Shown here one piece after another: positions 18,175 through 27,096 of a stretch of 64,000 nucleotides of DNA. A program made the position numbers and the translations under genes. Position 1 is the stretch's first letter. Each line of letters begins with the position of its first letter. A model generated the notes under the pieces. It did not search any database. It saw only the letters and a list, made by a program, of their open reading frames with translations, and was not told the origin of the DNA. The stretch is from Anthropogastromicrobium chipingensis_A (GTDB taxonomy: Bacteria; Bacillota; Clostridia; Lachnospirales; Lachnospiraceae): assembly GCA_963605535.1 (NCBI GenBank), contig CAVCXB010000001.1:56487-120486 (forward strand), written 5' to 3'.

Positions 18175-19545
18175 ATGGAATTACCGGTTTCTTTTTTAGA
18201 GAACATGAAAAAACTGCTGCCGCCAGAAGAATTTAACGCCTATCTGGACAGCTACAATGAGGAGCGTGTTTATGGCCTTCGCGTGAACACAAACAAGCTC
18301 ACACCAGAGGAATTCGAGAAGATCTGTCCATTCGAGATCAAAAAAATCCCGTGGATTGACAATGGATATTATTACAGTGGCAAAGACAAGCCAGCAAAGC
18401 ATCCGTATTACTATGCAGGACTCTATTATTTGCAGGAGCCATCTGCAATGACACCAGCACATGTGCTTCCAGTGGAGCCAGGTGACCGCGTGCTTGATAT
18501 TTGCGCTGCACCGGGCGGAAAAAGCACTGAGCTGGCAGCAAAATTAAAGGGACAGGGCGTTCTTGTCAGCAACGACATCAGTAATTCCCGCGCAAAGGCA
18601 CTGCTAAAGAATCTTGAGCTGTTTGGCATTTCAAATGCCTACGTGATCAGCGAGGCACCATACAAGCTTGCCGAGCATTTTCAAGGCTATTTTGATAAAA
18701 TTTTAATTGACGCGCCGTGCTCAGGAGAGGGAATGTTCCGCAAGGAGCCATCCGTCATGAAGAGCTGGGTCGAGCATGGAAATGACTATTTTGTGAAACT
18801 TCAGCAGGAGATTACTTCTTATGCACTTACGATGCTTCGTCCGGGCGGTATGCTGTTGTACTCGACTTGTACGTTTTCGCCGCTTGAGGATGAGCAAATT
18901 GTTGCACGCATGTTAAAGGAAGATCTGGATTTGGAGCTTGTGCAGCCGCAGTGGTATGGGGGCTTTGATCATGGTCATCCAGAGTGGGCAGATGGCAATC
19001 CAGAGCTTACAAAATGTGTGCGTATCTGGCCGCATCGCATGAAAGGCGAGGGCCATTTCCTTGCACTTTTAAAGAAAAAGGGCGAGAGCAGCCGCTTAAA
19101 GGAGAGCAAGGGCAGCGCATCCGTGAAGATGCCACAGGAGCTTTCCGACTTCCTACAGACCATCAAAAAACCGCTTGCGTTAGACCGCATGGAAATCCGT
19201 CAGGAAAAGGTATTTATTCATCCAGATTGCAGACGTGACTTAAAAGGCCTTCGTATCATGCGCTCGGGTCTGCTTCTTGGCGAATGCCTGAAGAATCGTT
19301 TTGAGCCGAGTCAGGCGCTTGCGATGGCACTTCGTGCAGACGAGTATCCAAATGTGCTTTCTCTTTCAAGAGACGATGACCGCGTGGTCCGCTATTTAAA
19401 AGGCGAGACAATTGATCTGGCAGAGGATGAGTCCGTAAAGAAGGGCTGGGTTCTGATCTGTGTGGATGGCTATCCGCTCGGCTTTGGAAAGGCAGCAGGC
19501 GGCTCTGTGAAAAATAAATACCTTGCAGGCTGGAGGTGGATGTAA
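18175..19545 (+). CDS. NOL1/NOP2/Sun-family RNA cytosine-5 methyltransferase (RsmF-like)
   Basis: The protein of about 456 residues has SAM motif LDICAAPGGKSTE (about residue 110), motif IV DAPCSGEGMFRKE and motif VI STCTFSPLEDE with the catalytic cysteine, and a C-terminal RsmF/YebU PUA-like domain. It likely makes m5C in 16S rRNA. The ATG at 18175 has GAGG 5 nt upstream; the GTG two codons earlier overlaps that site. Its stop overlaps the next gene start by one base (TAATG). Confidence 0.9.
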   Translation: MELPVSFLENMKKLLPPEEFNAYLDSYNEERVYGLRVNTNKLTPEEFEKICPFEIKKIPWIDNGYYYSGKDKPAKHPYYYAGLYYLQEPSAMTPAHVLPVEPGDRVLDICAAPGGKSTELAAKLKGQGVLVSNDISNSRAKALLKNLELFGISNAYVISEAPYKLAEHFQGYFDKILIDAPCSGEGMFRKEPSVMKSWVEHGNDYFVKLQQEITSYALTMLRPGGMLLYSTCTFSPLEDEQIVARMLKEDLDLELVQPQWYGGFDHGHPEWADGNPELTKCVRIWPHRMKGEGHFLALLKKKGESSRLKESKGSASVKMPQELSDFLQTIKKPLALDRMEIRQEKVFIHPDCRRDLKGLRIMRSGLLLGECLKNRFEPSQALAMALRADEYPNVLSLSRDDDRVVRYLKGETIDLAEDESVKKGWVLICVDGYPLGFGKAAGGSVKNKYLAGWRWM

Positions 19546-20243
19546 TGGAGTGGCGTCTTGACAAATTTTTGACGCAGATCCCAGTGGGAACGCGCAGTCA
19601 GGTAAAGGATATGATCAAAAAAGGTCGTGTCTGTGTCAACGGTGTGCGTGCTGCAAAGCCAGAGACAAAGGTAGACCCAGAGAATGACTGCATCACACTG
19701 GATGGCAAGCAGTTAACATATGCACAATATGTCTACTATATGTTAAACAAACCGGCAGGTGTGATCACGGCAACGATGGATAAAAAGAAAGAGACGGTTG
19801 TCGATCTGCTTGAGGATAAAAGAAAAGACCTCTTCCCGGTCGGCCGACTGGATATTGACACAGAGGGACTTCTTTTGATTACAAATGATGGTGACCTCTG
19901 CCATCGGCTGCTTTCCCCAAAGCATCACGTTGACAAGTGCTATCTGGCAGAGACCGATTTGCCGATTCCAGCGGATGCCGCAGAAAAGTTTGCATCAGGA
20001 ATGGATTTAGGCGATTTTACAGCGATGCCTGCAAAACTTGAGATTCTTGATACCTGTGAGGCAAAGGTCACCGTTCAGGAGGGCAAATTCCATCAGGTAA
20101 AGCGCATGTTTGAGGCAGTCGGCGTGACTGTCGTCTATTTAAAGCGTCTTTCCATGGGGAGTTTACAGTTAGATGAAGCACTTGCACCGGGCGAGAGCCG
20201 CGCACTGACACAGGAGGAACTGCAATGTCTGAAGGAAAACTGA
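19545..20243 (+). CDS. RsuA-family rRNA pseudouridine synthase
   Basis: The 232-residue protein has an N-terminal S4 RNA-binding domain (MEWRLDKFLTQI... VKDMIKKGRVCVNG) and the catalytic motif GRLDIDTEGLLLITNDG (about residue 103) with the active-site aspartate. RsuA-type enzymes make pseudouridine at 16S U516. The ATG overlaps the preceding stop and the 3' end overlaps the HAD gene by 19 bp, so the three genes are translationally coupled. Confidence 0.92.
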   Translation: MEWRLDKFLTQIPVGTRSQVKDMIKKGRVCVNGVRAAKPETKVDPENDCITLDGKQLTYAQYVYYMLNKPAGVITATMDKKKETVVDLLEDKRKDLFPVGRLDIDTEGLLLITNDGDLCHRLLSPKHHVDKCYLAETDLPIPADAAEKFASGMDLGDFTAMPAKLEILDTCEAKVTVQEGKFHQVKRMFEAVGVTVVYLKRLSMGSLQLDEALAPGESRALTQEELQCLKEN

Positions 20244-20896
20244 TTGTAAAAAACGCAAAGGGAATTATCTTTGATCTGGATGGGACGCTGGTCGATTCGA
20301 TGAGTGTCTGGAAGGAAATTGACGTCATCTTTTTGGCACAGCATGGTTACAGTGTGCCAGAAGATCTTCACGGCGAAATCGAGGGAATGAGCTTTACCGA
20401 GACTGCTGAATATTTTAAGAAGCGTTTTGCATTGCCACAGAGCATTGAGGAGATTAAGGACTGTTGGAATCAGATGGCGTATGAGAAATATTGCAATGAA
20501 ATCGCATTAAAGCCGGGTGTAGCGAAATTTCTTCCTTATATTCATAAGCTTGGCTGTAAGATTGCAATTGCAAGCAGCAATTCCCGTACTCTAATTCAGG
20601 CAGTACTGGAATCTCACGGCATTGCACCGTATTTTTCTGCGATTGTCACAAGCTGCGACGTAAAGGCAGGAAAGCCGGCACCGGACGTCTATTTAAAGGC
20701 AGCAGAGTTTCTTGAGGTTGCACCGTCTGACTGCGTGGTATTCGAGGATATTCCGGCTGGAATCATGGCTGGCAAAGCAGCAGGCATGAAGGTATTTGCA
20801 GTCGAGGATGAATTTTCTGAGCCATTAAAGGAAAAGAAGCTTGCACTGGCCGATGGCTGGGTGAGCGATTATACACAGCTGATCGAAGTTCAGTAA
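20225..20896 (+). CDS. HAD-superfamily phosphatase (beta-phosphoglucomutase-like)
   Basis: The 223-residue protein has motif I FDLDGTLVDSM (about residue 16), a helical cap, motif II ASSNS (about 117) and motifs III/IV KPAPDVYL and FEDIPAGIMAG. These place it in the HAD IA group with sugar-phosphate phosphatases and mutases; the substrate cannot be read from sequence. It is the last gene of the three-gene run. Directly after its stop lies a 31-bp imperfect tandem duplication. Confidence 0.9.
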   Translation: MSEGKLIVKNAKGIIFDLDGTLVDSMSVWKEIDVIFLAQHGYSVPEDLHGEIEGMSFTETAEYFKKRFALPQSIEEIKDCWNQMAYEKYCNEIALKPGVAKFLPYIHKLGCKIAIASSNSRTLIQAVLESHGIAPYFSAIVTSCDVKAGKPAPDVYLKAAEFLEVAPSDCVVFEDIPAGIMAGKAAGMKVFAVEDEFSEPLKEKKLALADGWVSDYTQLIEVQ

Positions 20897-20957
20897 TCAT
20901 ATTCGATTGCGCATACTGTTTCTGATATCGTATTCGATTGCGTATACTGTTTCTAGT
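20896..20957. repeat. 31-bp imperfect tandem duplication after the HAD gene
   Basis: Unit 1 (20896-20926) and unit 2 (20927-20957) share TATTCGATTGCG and ATACTGTTTCT with only a few differences. It begins at the last base of the upstream stop codon. Confidence 0.8.
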
Positions 20958-21049
20958 ACGTAGTATGTATGGATTGCATTGGAACCATTCGTGAGGGAAA
21001 AGAGGATGAAGGCGAAGAAATGACGGGAAAACAGTAGGAGGATAAAAAT

Positions 21050-21619
21050 ATGTTTCACATGAGAAAAGGACATCACGGTTATATCAAACGCAAAAAGCGT
21101 CTGCTTCTGATCGAAGTACTTGTAATGCTGATCGGTATCATTGGTCTTGTCGTGATTGGAGTCGTGATAACGGGCAGCCGTAAAAATCTACTCACTGTTG
21201 TGGCAATCGTATCCGTTATTCCGATGGTCAATCAGCTCGTTATTTTGGTGGCACTGTGGAAGTACCAGCCAAGACCAGATAAGGAGTATGAGCAGGTGGC
21301 AGCACTTGTCGGAAAAGGAATTTTGGACACTGAGCTTGTCATTACCTCAAAGACCGACAAATCATTTTTGCTTGACTATGCGTGTATTCATGAAAAAGGT
21401 GTTTTCTGCTATTGCTCGGAGAAAAATATATCGGAGAAGAAAGTGGCAGATTACATTAAGAGCTTTATGAAAGCCAATGAGTTAAAGACGGATATCTTTG
21501 TAATCCGTGATTGGAGAAATTATTTAAATCGCATCCGCGAGCTCGAGGAGTGGGATCGCTTAACTTGCGATGAAAAGCTTCTGCGAATCGAGGGTGTACT
21601 GAGAGGAATTGCCATATGA
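21050..21619 (+). CDS. Membrane protein of unknown function (189 aa)
   Basis: A basic N-terminus (MRKGHHGYIKRKKR) precedes two hydrophobic segments (about residues 20-42 and 50-68), followed by a soluble domain of about 110 residues with VITSKTDKSFLLDYACIHEKGVFCY and FVIRDWRNYLNRI. The soluble part faintly recalls a nuclease-related fold but I see no catalytic motif. Its end overlaps the RluA-family gene by 4 bp (ATGA), so it is co-translated with it. Confidence 0.75.
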   Translation: MFHMRKGHHGYIKRKKRLLLIEVLVMLIGIIGLVVIGVVITGSRKNLLTVVAIVSVIPMVNQLVILVALWKYQPRPDKEYEQVAALVGKGILDTELVITSKTDKSFLLDYACIHEKGVFCYCSEKNISEKKVADYIKSFMKANELKTDIFVIRDWRNYLNRIRELEEWDRLTCDEKLLRIEGVLRGIAI

Positions 21620-22752
21620 GACAATTACAGATTCAGGCGGCAGAGGAAGGTCAGCGCTTAGATAAGTATCTGAGTCGTTACATGCCCGAAGCGCCGAAGA
21701 GTTTCTTTTATAAGATGCTTAGAAAAAAGAACATTACCTGCAATAAGAAAAAATGCGATGGAAGTGAAAAACTCTGTGCGGGCGATTCCATTGAACTGTT
21801 TCTGGCAGAGGATACCATCGAGAAATTCCGTGGAAATGCAGGGAGCATGACGGGTGTATCTGGTGTGAGTGCCTTTGCAAATGAAAGTGCAAATAAAAAT
21901 ACGAAAAATACAAATGCAAATAAAAGCACAGCGAAAAATGCAAATAGAAACAGAAATACAATTGCGGGCACGCAGATGCCCAATGTTACTCTTCCTCAAA
22001 AGAGCATCATCTATGAGGACAAAGACATTCTGCTGATCAACAAAGCGGCAGGGGAGTTGTCCCAGAAGGCAGCACCGAGTGATGTTTCTTTGGTAGAAAA
22101 GGTCATTGGCTATGCGCTTGCAGCGCAGAAAGTAAGCAGCGAGCAGCTTGCTGTGTGTCGCCCATCTGTCTGCAATCGACTGGATCGCAACACATCTGGT
22201 CTGATCGCAGCCGGTCTTTCCATCCGTGGCCTGCAGTTTTTGTCGGAGCAGTTTCGTACCAGAGATTTGCACAAGTACTATATGGCACTTGTAAAGGGTT
22301 GTGTAAGTACGCGTCAGGAGCTGAGGGGCTACCTTTATAAAGATGAGAAAAATAACATCGTAGAGATTCACGAGACGATTGAGGAGTTCCCAGAGCGGTT
22401 GCGAAAGGATGTGCTTGCAATCGAAACTGTCTATGAGCCAGTGGCAGCTACTAGGCAGGCCACGCTTTTAAAGGTACTCTTGGTAACGGGACGTTCCCAT
22501 CAGATTCGTGCACATCTTGCGAGTATTCATCATCCAATCATCGGTGATTCCAAGTACGGTGACGGTTCAATCAATGAGCGTTTCCGAAAGGAAGCCGGGA
22601 CGAAGAGACAGCTTCTTCATGCCTACGAGATGGTCTTTCCAACGTGCGAGGGAACGTTTGCGTACCTTTCTGAAAAGAGCTTTCGTGCGCCGCTTCCAAA
22701 CGACTTTTTAAAGGCAATGGAATATGTGGGAATCTGGGAATGGAAGGAATAG
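21616..22752 (+). CDS. RluA-family pseudouridine synthase
   Basis: The 378-residue protein has an N-terminal S4-like domain, then an unusual Asn/Lys/Ala/Thr-rich linker (about residues 90-118, built from near-repeats of AATGCAAATA-type DNA), and a catalytic domain with NRLDRNTSGLI (about residue 193, active aspartate) and RSHQIRAHLASI near residue 300. It modifies tRNA or 23S rRNA; the specific site is not evident. Close coupling to the membrane protein upstream is notable. Confidence 0.9.
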   Translation: MRQLQIQAAEEGQRLDKYLSRYMPEAPKSFFYKMLRKKNITCNKKKCDGSEKLCAGDSIELFLAEDTIEKFRGNAGSMTGVSGVSAFANESANKNTKNTNANKSTAKNANRNRNTIAGTQMPNVTLPQKSIIYEDKDILLINKAAGELSQKAAPSDVSLVEKVIGYALAAQKVSSEQLAVCRPSVCNRLDRNTSGLIAAGLSIRGLQFLSEQFRTRDLHKYYMALVKGCVSTRQELRGYLYKDEKNNIVEIHETIEEFPERLRKDVLAIETVYEPVAATRQATLLKVLLVTGRSHQIRAHLASIHHPIIGDSKYGDGSINERFRKEAGTKRQLLHAYEMVFPTCEGTFAYLSEKSFRAPLPNDFLKAMEYVGIWEWKE

Positions 22753-22764
22753 GAGGAATCACCG

Positions 22765-23316
22765 ATGCCAACGTGGAAATCGAGAGGACTGCGAGGTTCG
22801 GTGCTGGAGGATATGATCAATTATACGATTGAGCAATACAGCATCAAAAAACTTGCATTGATTCAGAAAATTCCGACTCCGATCAAACCAATCAACATTG
22901 ATCAGGAGACGCGCCACATTACGCTTGCGTACTTTGATCAGAAAAGTACCGTCGATTATATTGGTGCCGTTCAGGGTATTCCGATCTGTTTTGATGCGAA
23001 GGAATCCGCCGTGGATACCTTCCCGCTTCAAAATATTCATGAGCATCAGGTGAAATTTATGCAGGCCATGGAAGAACAGAATGGAATTGCCTTTATTCTT
23101 TTGTACTACACGCATCGCCATGAGGCCTATTATGTGCCGCTTTCCGACATTGTGTATTTTTGGAATCGCGGCGAAAATGGCGGGCGAAAGAGTTTCACCT
23201 ACGATGAGGTGGATAAGACGCTTCAGATTCCGATTAAAAATGGAGTATTTCTACACTTTTTGGAGCAGCTGCAGCTTGATTTGCTGCGCCATGCGGATGA
23301 TACAAATCCAAAGTAA
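22765..23316 (+). CDS. recU: Holliday junction resolvase RecU
   Basis: The 183-residue protein shows RecU motifs: N-terminal GLRGSVLEDMIN, PTPIKPI, STVDYIG, the metal-binding FDAKE (about residue 75) and PLQNIHEHQVKFM. RecU resolves Holliday junctions in Firmicutes in place of RuvC. The last codons (GATGATACAAATCCAAAGTAA) form the first unit of a four-fold 20-bp tandem repeat that continues into the intergenic region. Confidence 0.92.
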   Translation: MPTWKSRGLRGSVLEDMINYTIEQYSIKKLALIQKIPTPIKPINIDQETRHITLAYFDQKSTVDYIGAVQGIPICFDAKESAVDTFPLQNIHEHQVKFMQAMEEQNGIAFILLYYTHRHEAYYVPLSDIVYFWNRGENGGRKSFTYDEVDKTLQIPIKNGVFLHFLEQLQLDLLRHADDTNPK

Positions 23317-23378
23317 GTGATCCAAATCGAAAGCAAATGATAGAAATTGAAAATAAATGATACAAATCAAAAGTAAGA
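23299..23378. repeat. Four tandem 20-bp repeats starting inside recU
   Basis: Units GATACAAATCCAAAGTAAGT (23299-23318, includes the recU stop), GATCCAAATCGAAAGCAAAT, GATAGAAATTGAAAATAAAT and GATACAAATCAAAAGTAAGA (to 23378) follow head to tail. Each unit carries one or more stop-like triplets. Confidence 0.85.
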
Positions 23379-23400
23379 GAAAAACTGTGTTAATTTGGAC

Positions 23401-23429
23401 TTGACAAAAGAAAAAGGGTTCGTTATAAT
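23401..23429 (+). promoter_or_regulatory. Consensus sigma-A promoter of the his operon
   Basis: TTGACA (23401-23406) and TATAAT (23424-23429) are separated by exactly 17 bp. The transcript would have a leader of roughly 170 nt before hisZ that contains the small hairpin TATCACG-TTAC-CGTGATA (23458-23475). I looked for T-box features (TGGNACCGCG, specifier stem) and did not see them. Confidence 0.85.
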
Positions 23430-23604
23430 CGTATTTGACATTCACAAATTACCATGCTATCACGTTACCGTGATAAAGTGAGAACAAAGTAAGAAACGGC
23501 AATGCCGCATATCGTTTTGTTAGCCGATAGCGGTCTGTATCAAATTGTATTCGACTTTATCCGATTAGACAGGCAGCGTGTAGCAGGAAATGAGGAAGAA
23601 AGAT

Positions 23605-24870
23605 ATGGCAATTAGTTTACTGCATACACCGGAGGGTGTAAGAGATCTGTACAACGAAGAGTGTGCAAAAAAGGAAACCGTCAGTGCAACGATTGGAGCG
23701 GTTTTCCACCGCTTCGGCTATCGCAGCATCCAGACACCGTCCTACGAGTTTTTTGATATATTTAATAAGGATAGAGGTTCGGTTGCATCGAACCAGATGT
23801 TTAAATTCTTTGACCGCGATGGAAATACACTTGTGCTTCGCCCGGATATTACACCGTCGATCGCAAGATGCGCGGCAAAGTACTTCATGGATGAGGACAT
23901 GCCGGTGCGCCTGTGCTACAACGGAAATATTTTTATCAACAACATGAGCTTTCGCGGCAGCTTAAAGGAATCCACCGTTATGGGTGCCGAGATGATGAAT
24001 GACACGACGACTGACGCCGATGCCGAGATGGTCTCCATGCTGATTCAGTCCTTGCAGGCAAGTGGCTTAAAGGAGTTTCAGGTTGAGGTTGGACAGGTTG
24101 ATTTCTTTAACGGACTCGTTGAGGAGTCCGGCTTTAACGAGGAAGAGACCGAGGAACTACGAACTCTGATCGAGCAGAAAAATTATTTCGGCGTAGAGGA
24201 AATGCTTTCCTCAAAAGAACTTTCCGATGGACTTCGTCAGGCGCTTCTTTCCATGCCAAAGCTGTTTGGCGGCATTGAACAGATTCATGCGGCAGCATCT
24301 CTCACCGACAATGACAAGGCGCTCCGTGCAATTTATCGCCTCGAAAAGCTCTACAAGATCGTCGCATCCTACGGACTGGAAAAATACATCACTTTTGACC
24401 TTGGTATGCTTGGCAAGTTCCAGTACTATACCGGAATCATTTTCAAGGCCTATACATATGGAAGCGGAACACCGATTGCGACAGGAGGCCGCTACGACAA
24501 GCTTCTTTCCCAGTTTGGAAAAGATGCACCGTCCATCGGATTTGGTATCTATGTCGATGAGCTGATGACCGCCATGAGCAGACAGCAGATTGAGATTGAT
24601 ACCGATTATCTCGGAACAATTCTTCTCTATGAGAGAAGCCAGAAAGATCTGGCGATTCGCCTTGCCAGTGTACTCAGAAGCGATTCTTCTGTTACACTCA
24701 TGAAAAAGTTTTATGAAAAGACGCTTGACGATTACATTGCCTATGCAAAGCGAAGTGGCATCGGCGGCATCTTCTACATTGACGAGGAAGGAAAGTATGT
24801 TGAAGTCATCAACGTAATCAGTGGTGACAGACAAAAGCATCTGCTTTCCGATCTGATTGGAAAGAAATAA
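23605..24870 (+). CDS. hisZ: ATP phosphoribosyltransferase regulatory subunit HisZ
   Basis: The protein of about 421 residues resembles the histidyl-tRNA synthetase catalytic core: LLHTPEGVRD at the start, QTPSYEFFDIF, class II motif 2-like RLCYNGNIF and the C-terminal ATGGRYDKLLSQFG. HisZ lacks synthetase activity and activates short-form HisG, which follows. I prefer the ATG at 23605 (GAGGAA at the right distance) over 23590. Confidence 0.93.
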   Translation: MAISLLHTPEGVRDLYNEECAKKETVSATIGAVFHRFGYRSIQTPSYEFFDIFNKDRGSVASNQMFKFFDRDGNTLVLRPDITPSIARCAAKYFMDEDMPVRLCYNGNIFINNMSFRGSLKESTVMGAEMMNDTTTDADAEMVSMLIQSLQASGLKEFQVEVGQVDFFNGLVEESGFNEEETEELRTLIEQKNYFGVEEMLSSKELSDGLRQALLSMPKLFGGIEQIHAAASLTDNDKALRAIYRLEKLYKIVASYGLEKYITFDLGMLGKFQYYTGIIFKAYTYGSGTPIATGGRYDKLLSQFGKDAPSIGFGIYVDELMTAMSRQQIEIDTDYLGTILLYERSQKDLAIRLASVLRSDSSVTLMKKFYEKTLDDYIAYAKRSGIGGIFYIDEEGKYVEVINVISGDRQKHLLSDLIGKK

Positions 24871-24954
24871 TTAGAAATAATCAGAGAGAATCAGAAAGAA
24901 ACGGAAATAAGTGGAAATAAGTAGAAGAAGCGCAAAAGGAGAGAAGAACACTTT

Positions 24955-25617
24955 ATGAGATATATTACATTTGCACTGGCAAAGGGGCGTCTGGCAAAGA
25001 AGGCAATGGAGATGCTTGAGCTTGCAGGTATCACCTGCGAGGAGATGAAGGACGAGACCAGCCGTAAGCTGATTTTTGTAAATGAGGAATTAAAATTAAA
25101 GTTTTTCCTAGCAAAGGCATCCGATGTTCCGACTTATGTTGAGTATGGTGCAGCCGATATCGGTGTGGTAGGAAAGGATACGATTCTCGAGGAGGGACGA
25201 AACTTATACGAGGTGATGGACCTTGGCATTGGCAAGTGCCGCATGTGTGTGGCAGGTCCGGCATCCGCAAGAGAGCGTTTGCAGCATCATGAGCTGATTC
25301 GTGTAGCGTCCAAATATCCGGTGATTGCAAAGGATTACTTCTATAATAAGAAGCATCAGACCGTAGAGATCATTAAGTTAAACGGTTCTGTCGAGTTAGC
25401 GCCGATCGTTGGTCTGTCCGAGGTTATCGTCGATATCGTCGAGACTGGAACCACGCTTAGAGAAAACGGACTCGAGGTCCTTGAGGAGATTTGTCCGCTG
25501 TCTGCCCGTGTAGTTGTCAATCAGGTCAGCATGAAGATGGAAAACGAGCGAATCAACCAGATTTTAGCTGGCTTTAAGACGGCGATCGAGAAGAAAGAAA
25601 AAGAAAACAAGAAGTAA
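24955..25617 (+). CDS. hisG: ATP phosphoribosyltransferase, short form
   Basis: The 220-residue protein has FALAKGRLAKKAMEML at the N-terminus and the PRPP-binding ELAPIVGLSEVIVDIVETGTTL near residue 145. It catalyses the first step of histidine synthesis. It lacks the C-terminal regulatory domain of long HisG, consistent with hisZ directly upstream. AAGGAG lies before the start. The stop is part of a duplicated AAGAAGTAACA (25609-25619 and 25632-25642). Confidence 0.95.
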   Translation: MRYITFALAKGRLAKKAMEMLELAGITCEEMKDETSRKLIFVNEELKLKFFLAKASDVPTYVEYGAADIGVVGKDTILEEGRNLYEVMDLGIGKCRMCVAGPASARERLQHHELIRVASKYPVIAKDYFYNKKHQTVEIIKLNGSVELAPIVGLSEVIVDIVETGTTLRENGLEVLEEICPLSARVVVNQVSMKMENERINQILAGFKTAIEKKEKENKK

Positions 25618-25766
25618 CAATCCAAGAAGTTAAGAAGTAACAGGCAAAACAAGGAAACAAAAAAACAAAGAAGAAAAGATAAAGAATACAGAAAATACAA
25701 AAAAAGAATATAAAACAAAAATCAGAAATCGATCGGAAACGATCGGAAATAGAGAGGATAAAAGCC
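25618..25766. repeat. A/G-rich low-complexity spacer in the his operon
   Basis: The 149 bp between hisG and hisD are almost entirely purines plus T, with repeated AAGAAGTAAC, ACAAAGAAG and ATCGGAAA words. No gene, promoter or terminator is evident. Similar spacers follow hisZ (GGAAATAAGT twice at 24903-24922) and hisI. Confidence 0.6.
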
Positions 25767-27068
25767 ATGAGAATCGTTAAGCTGAATAAGGAATCAAAAG
25801 AAAATCTGCTGGCAGACCTGTTAAAAAGAGATCCAAATAACTACGGACAGTATGCGGATACCGTGCAGGCCATTGTCGATGATATAAAGGCGCGCGGCGA
25901 TGAGGCACTGTTTGAGTACACCGAGAAGTTTGACAAGGTTAAGGTGACAAAGGATACGATCCGCGTTAGCAAAGAGGAGATCGACGAAGCACTTCGTCTG
26001 GTGGACCCGAAGCTGATGGAGGTTATGGTTAAGTCCATGAAGAATATCCGTGCCTTCCACGAAAAGCAAAAGCAGCTTTCCTGGTTTGACACCACACCAG
26101 ACGGCACGATTCTTGGACAGAGAGTTACACCGCTTGACAGTGCAGGTCTGTATGTTCCAGGTGGAAAGGCAGCATATCCGTCTTCTGTTCTGATGAATAT
26201 TATTCCGGCAGAGGTGGCTGGTGTGAGCCGTATCGTCATGGTAACACCTCCTGGAAAGGATGGTAAGGTCAATCCAGTGACATTGGCTGCTGCCCATATT
26301 GCGGGTGCAACCGAAGTTTACAAGGTAGGCGGCGCACAGGCGATTGCCGCACTCGCATTTGGAACCGAGTCTATCCCGAAGGTCAATAAGATTGCCGGAC
26401 CTGGAAATATCTATGTTGCATTGGCAAAGAAAGCCGTATACGGTCATGTTAGCATCGATAGTATTGCTGGACCGAGCGAGATTCTTGTGCTGGCAGATGA
26501 GAGTGCCAATGCAAAATTTGTTGCAGCCGATCTGCTTTCGCAGGCAGAGCACGATGAGTTGGCATGCGCGATCCTTGTTACCACCAGCATGAAGCTGGCA
26601 GAGGAGGTTTCCAAGCTGACGGATGAATTTATCGCAGGTCTGTCCAGAAAAGAGATTTTGAAAAAGTCCATTGACAATTATGGGTATATCCTCGTTGCCG
26701 ATTCGCTTGATGATGCGGTAGAGGTTGTCAACGAGATTGCACCAGAGCATCTTGAGATTCAGACCGTCAACCCATTTGAGACGATGACACAGGTACGCAA
26801 TGCCGGAGCTATTTTCATGGGTGAGTACAGCAGTGAGCCACTTGGTGATTATTTTGCCGGACCAAACCACGTTCTTCCGACAAACGGAACTGCAAAGTTT
26901 TTTTCTCCGCTTGGTGTCGATGCGTATGTAAAGAAGTCTAGTATTATCTACTATTCCAAGAAGGCATTAAAGCCAGTCAGCAAGGACATCATTCAGTTTG
27001 CAGAGAGTGAGTACCTGACTGCTCATGCAAATTCCATTCGCGTTCGTTTTGAAGACGAGGAAGAGTAA
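25767..27068 (+). CDS. hisD: Histidinol dehydrogenase
   Basis: The 433-residue protein shows the HisD signature: TPLDSAGLYVPGGKAAYPSSVLMN, KIAGPGNIYVALAKK, SIAGPSEILVLAD, LLSQAEHDELA with the zinc/catalytic region, and APEHLEIQ. It converts L-histidinol to histidine with two NAD+. Length is normal, and it is followed after 28 bp by hisB. Confidence 0.97.
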   Translation: MRIVKLNKESKENLLADLLKRDPNNYGQYADTVQAIVDDIKARGDEALFEYTEKFDKVKVTKDTIRVSKEEIDEALRLVDPKLMEVMVKSMKNIRAFHEKQKQLSWFDTTPDGTILGQRVTPLDSAGLYVPGGKAAYPSSVLMNIIPAEVAGVSRIVMVTPPGKDGKVNPVTLAAAHIAGATEVYKVGGAQAIAALAFGTESIPKVNKIAGPGNIYVALAKKAVYGHVSIDSIAGPSEILVLADESANAKFVAADLLSQAEHDELACAILVTTSMKLAEEVSKLTDEFIAGLSRKEILKKSIDNYGYILVADSLDDAVEVVNEIAPEHLEIQTVNPFETMTQVRNAGAIFMGEYSSEPLGDYFAGPNHVLPTNGTAKFFSPLGVDAYVKKSSIIYYSKKALKPVSKDIIQFAESEYLTAHANSIRVRFEDEEE

Positions 27069-27096
27069 AAAATAGCAAAAGGAGCAGAGAAAAACT

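Noticed and set aside
21658..22371. 237-residue minus-strand open frame inside the RluA-family gene
   Set aside because: It is antisense to conserved catalytic motifs and reflects low-complexity composition.
23430..23604. T-box riboswitch in the his operon leader
   Set aside because: No T-box sequence (TGGNACCGCG-like), no antiterminator/terminator pair and no clear specifier loop; only a 7-bp hairpin.
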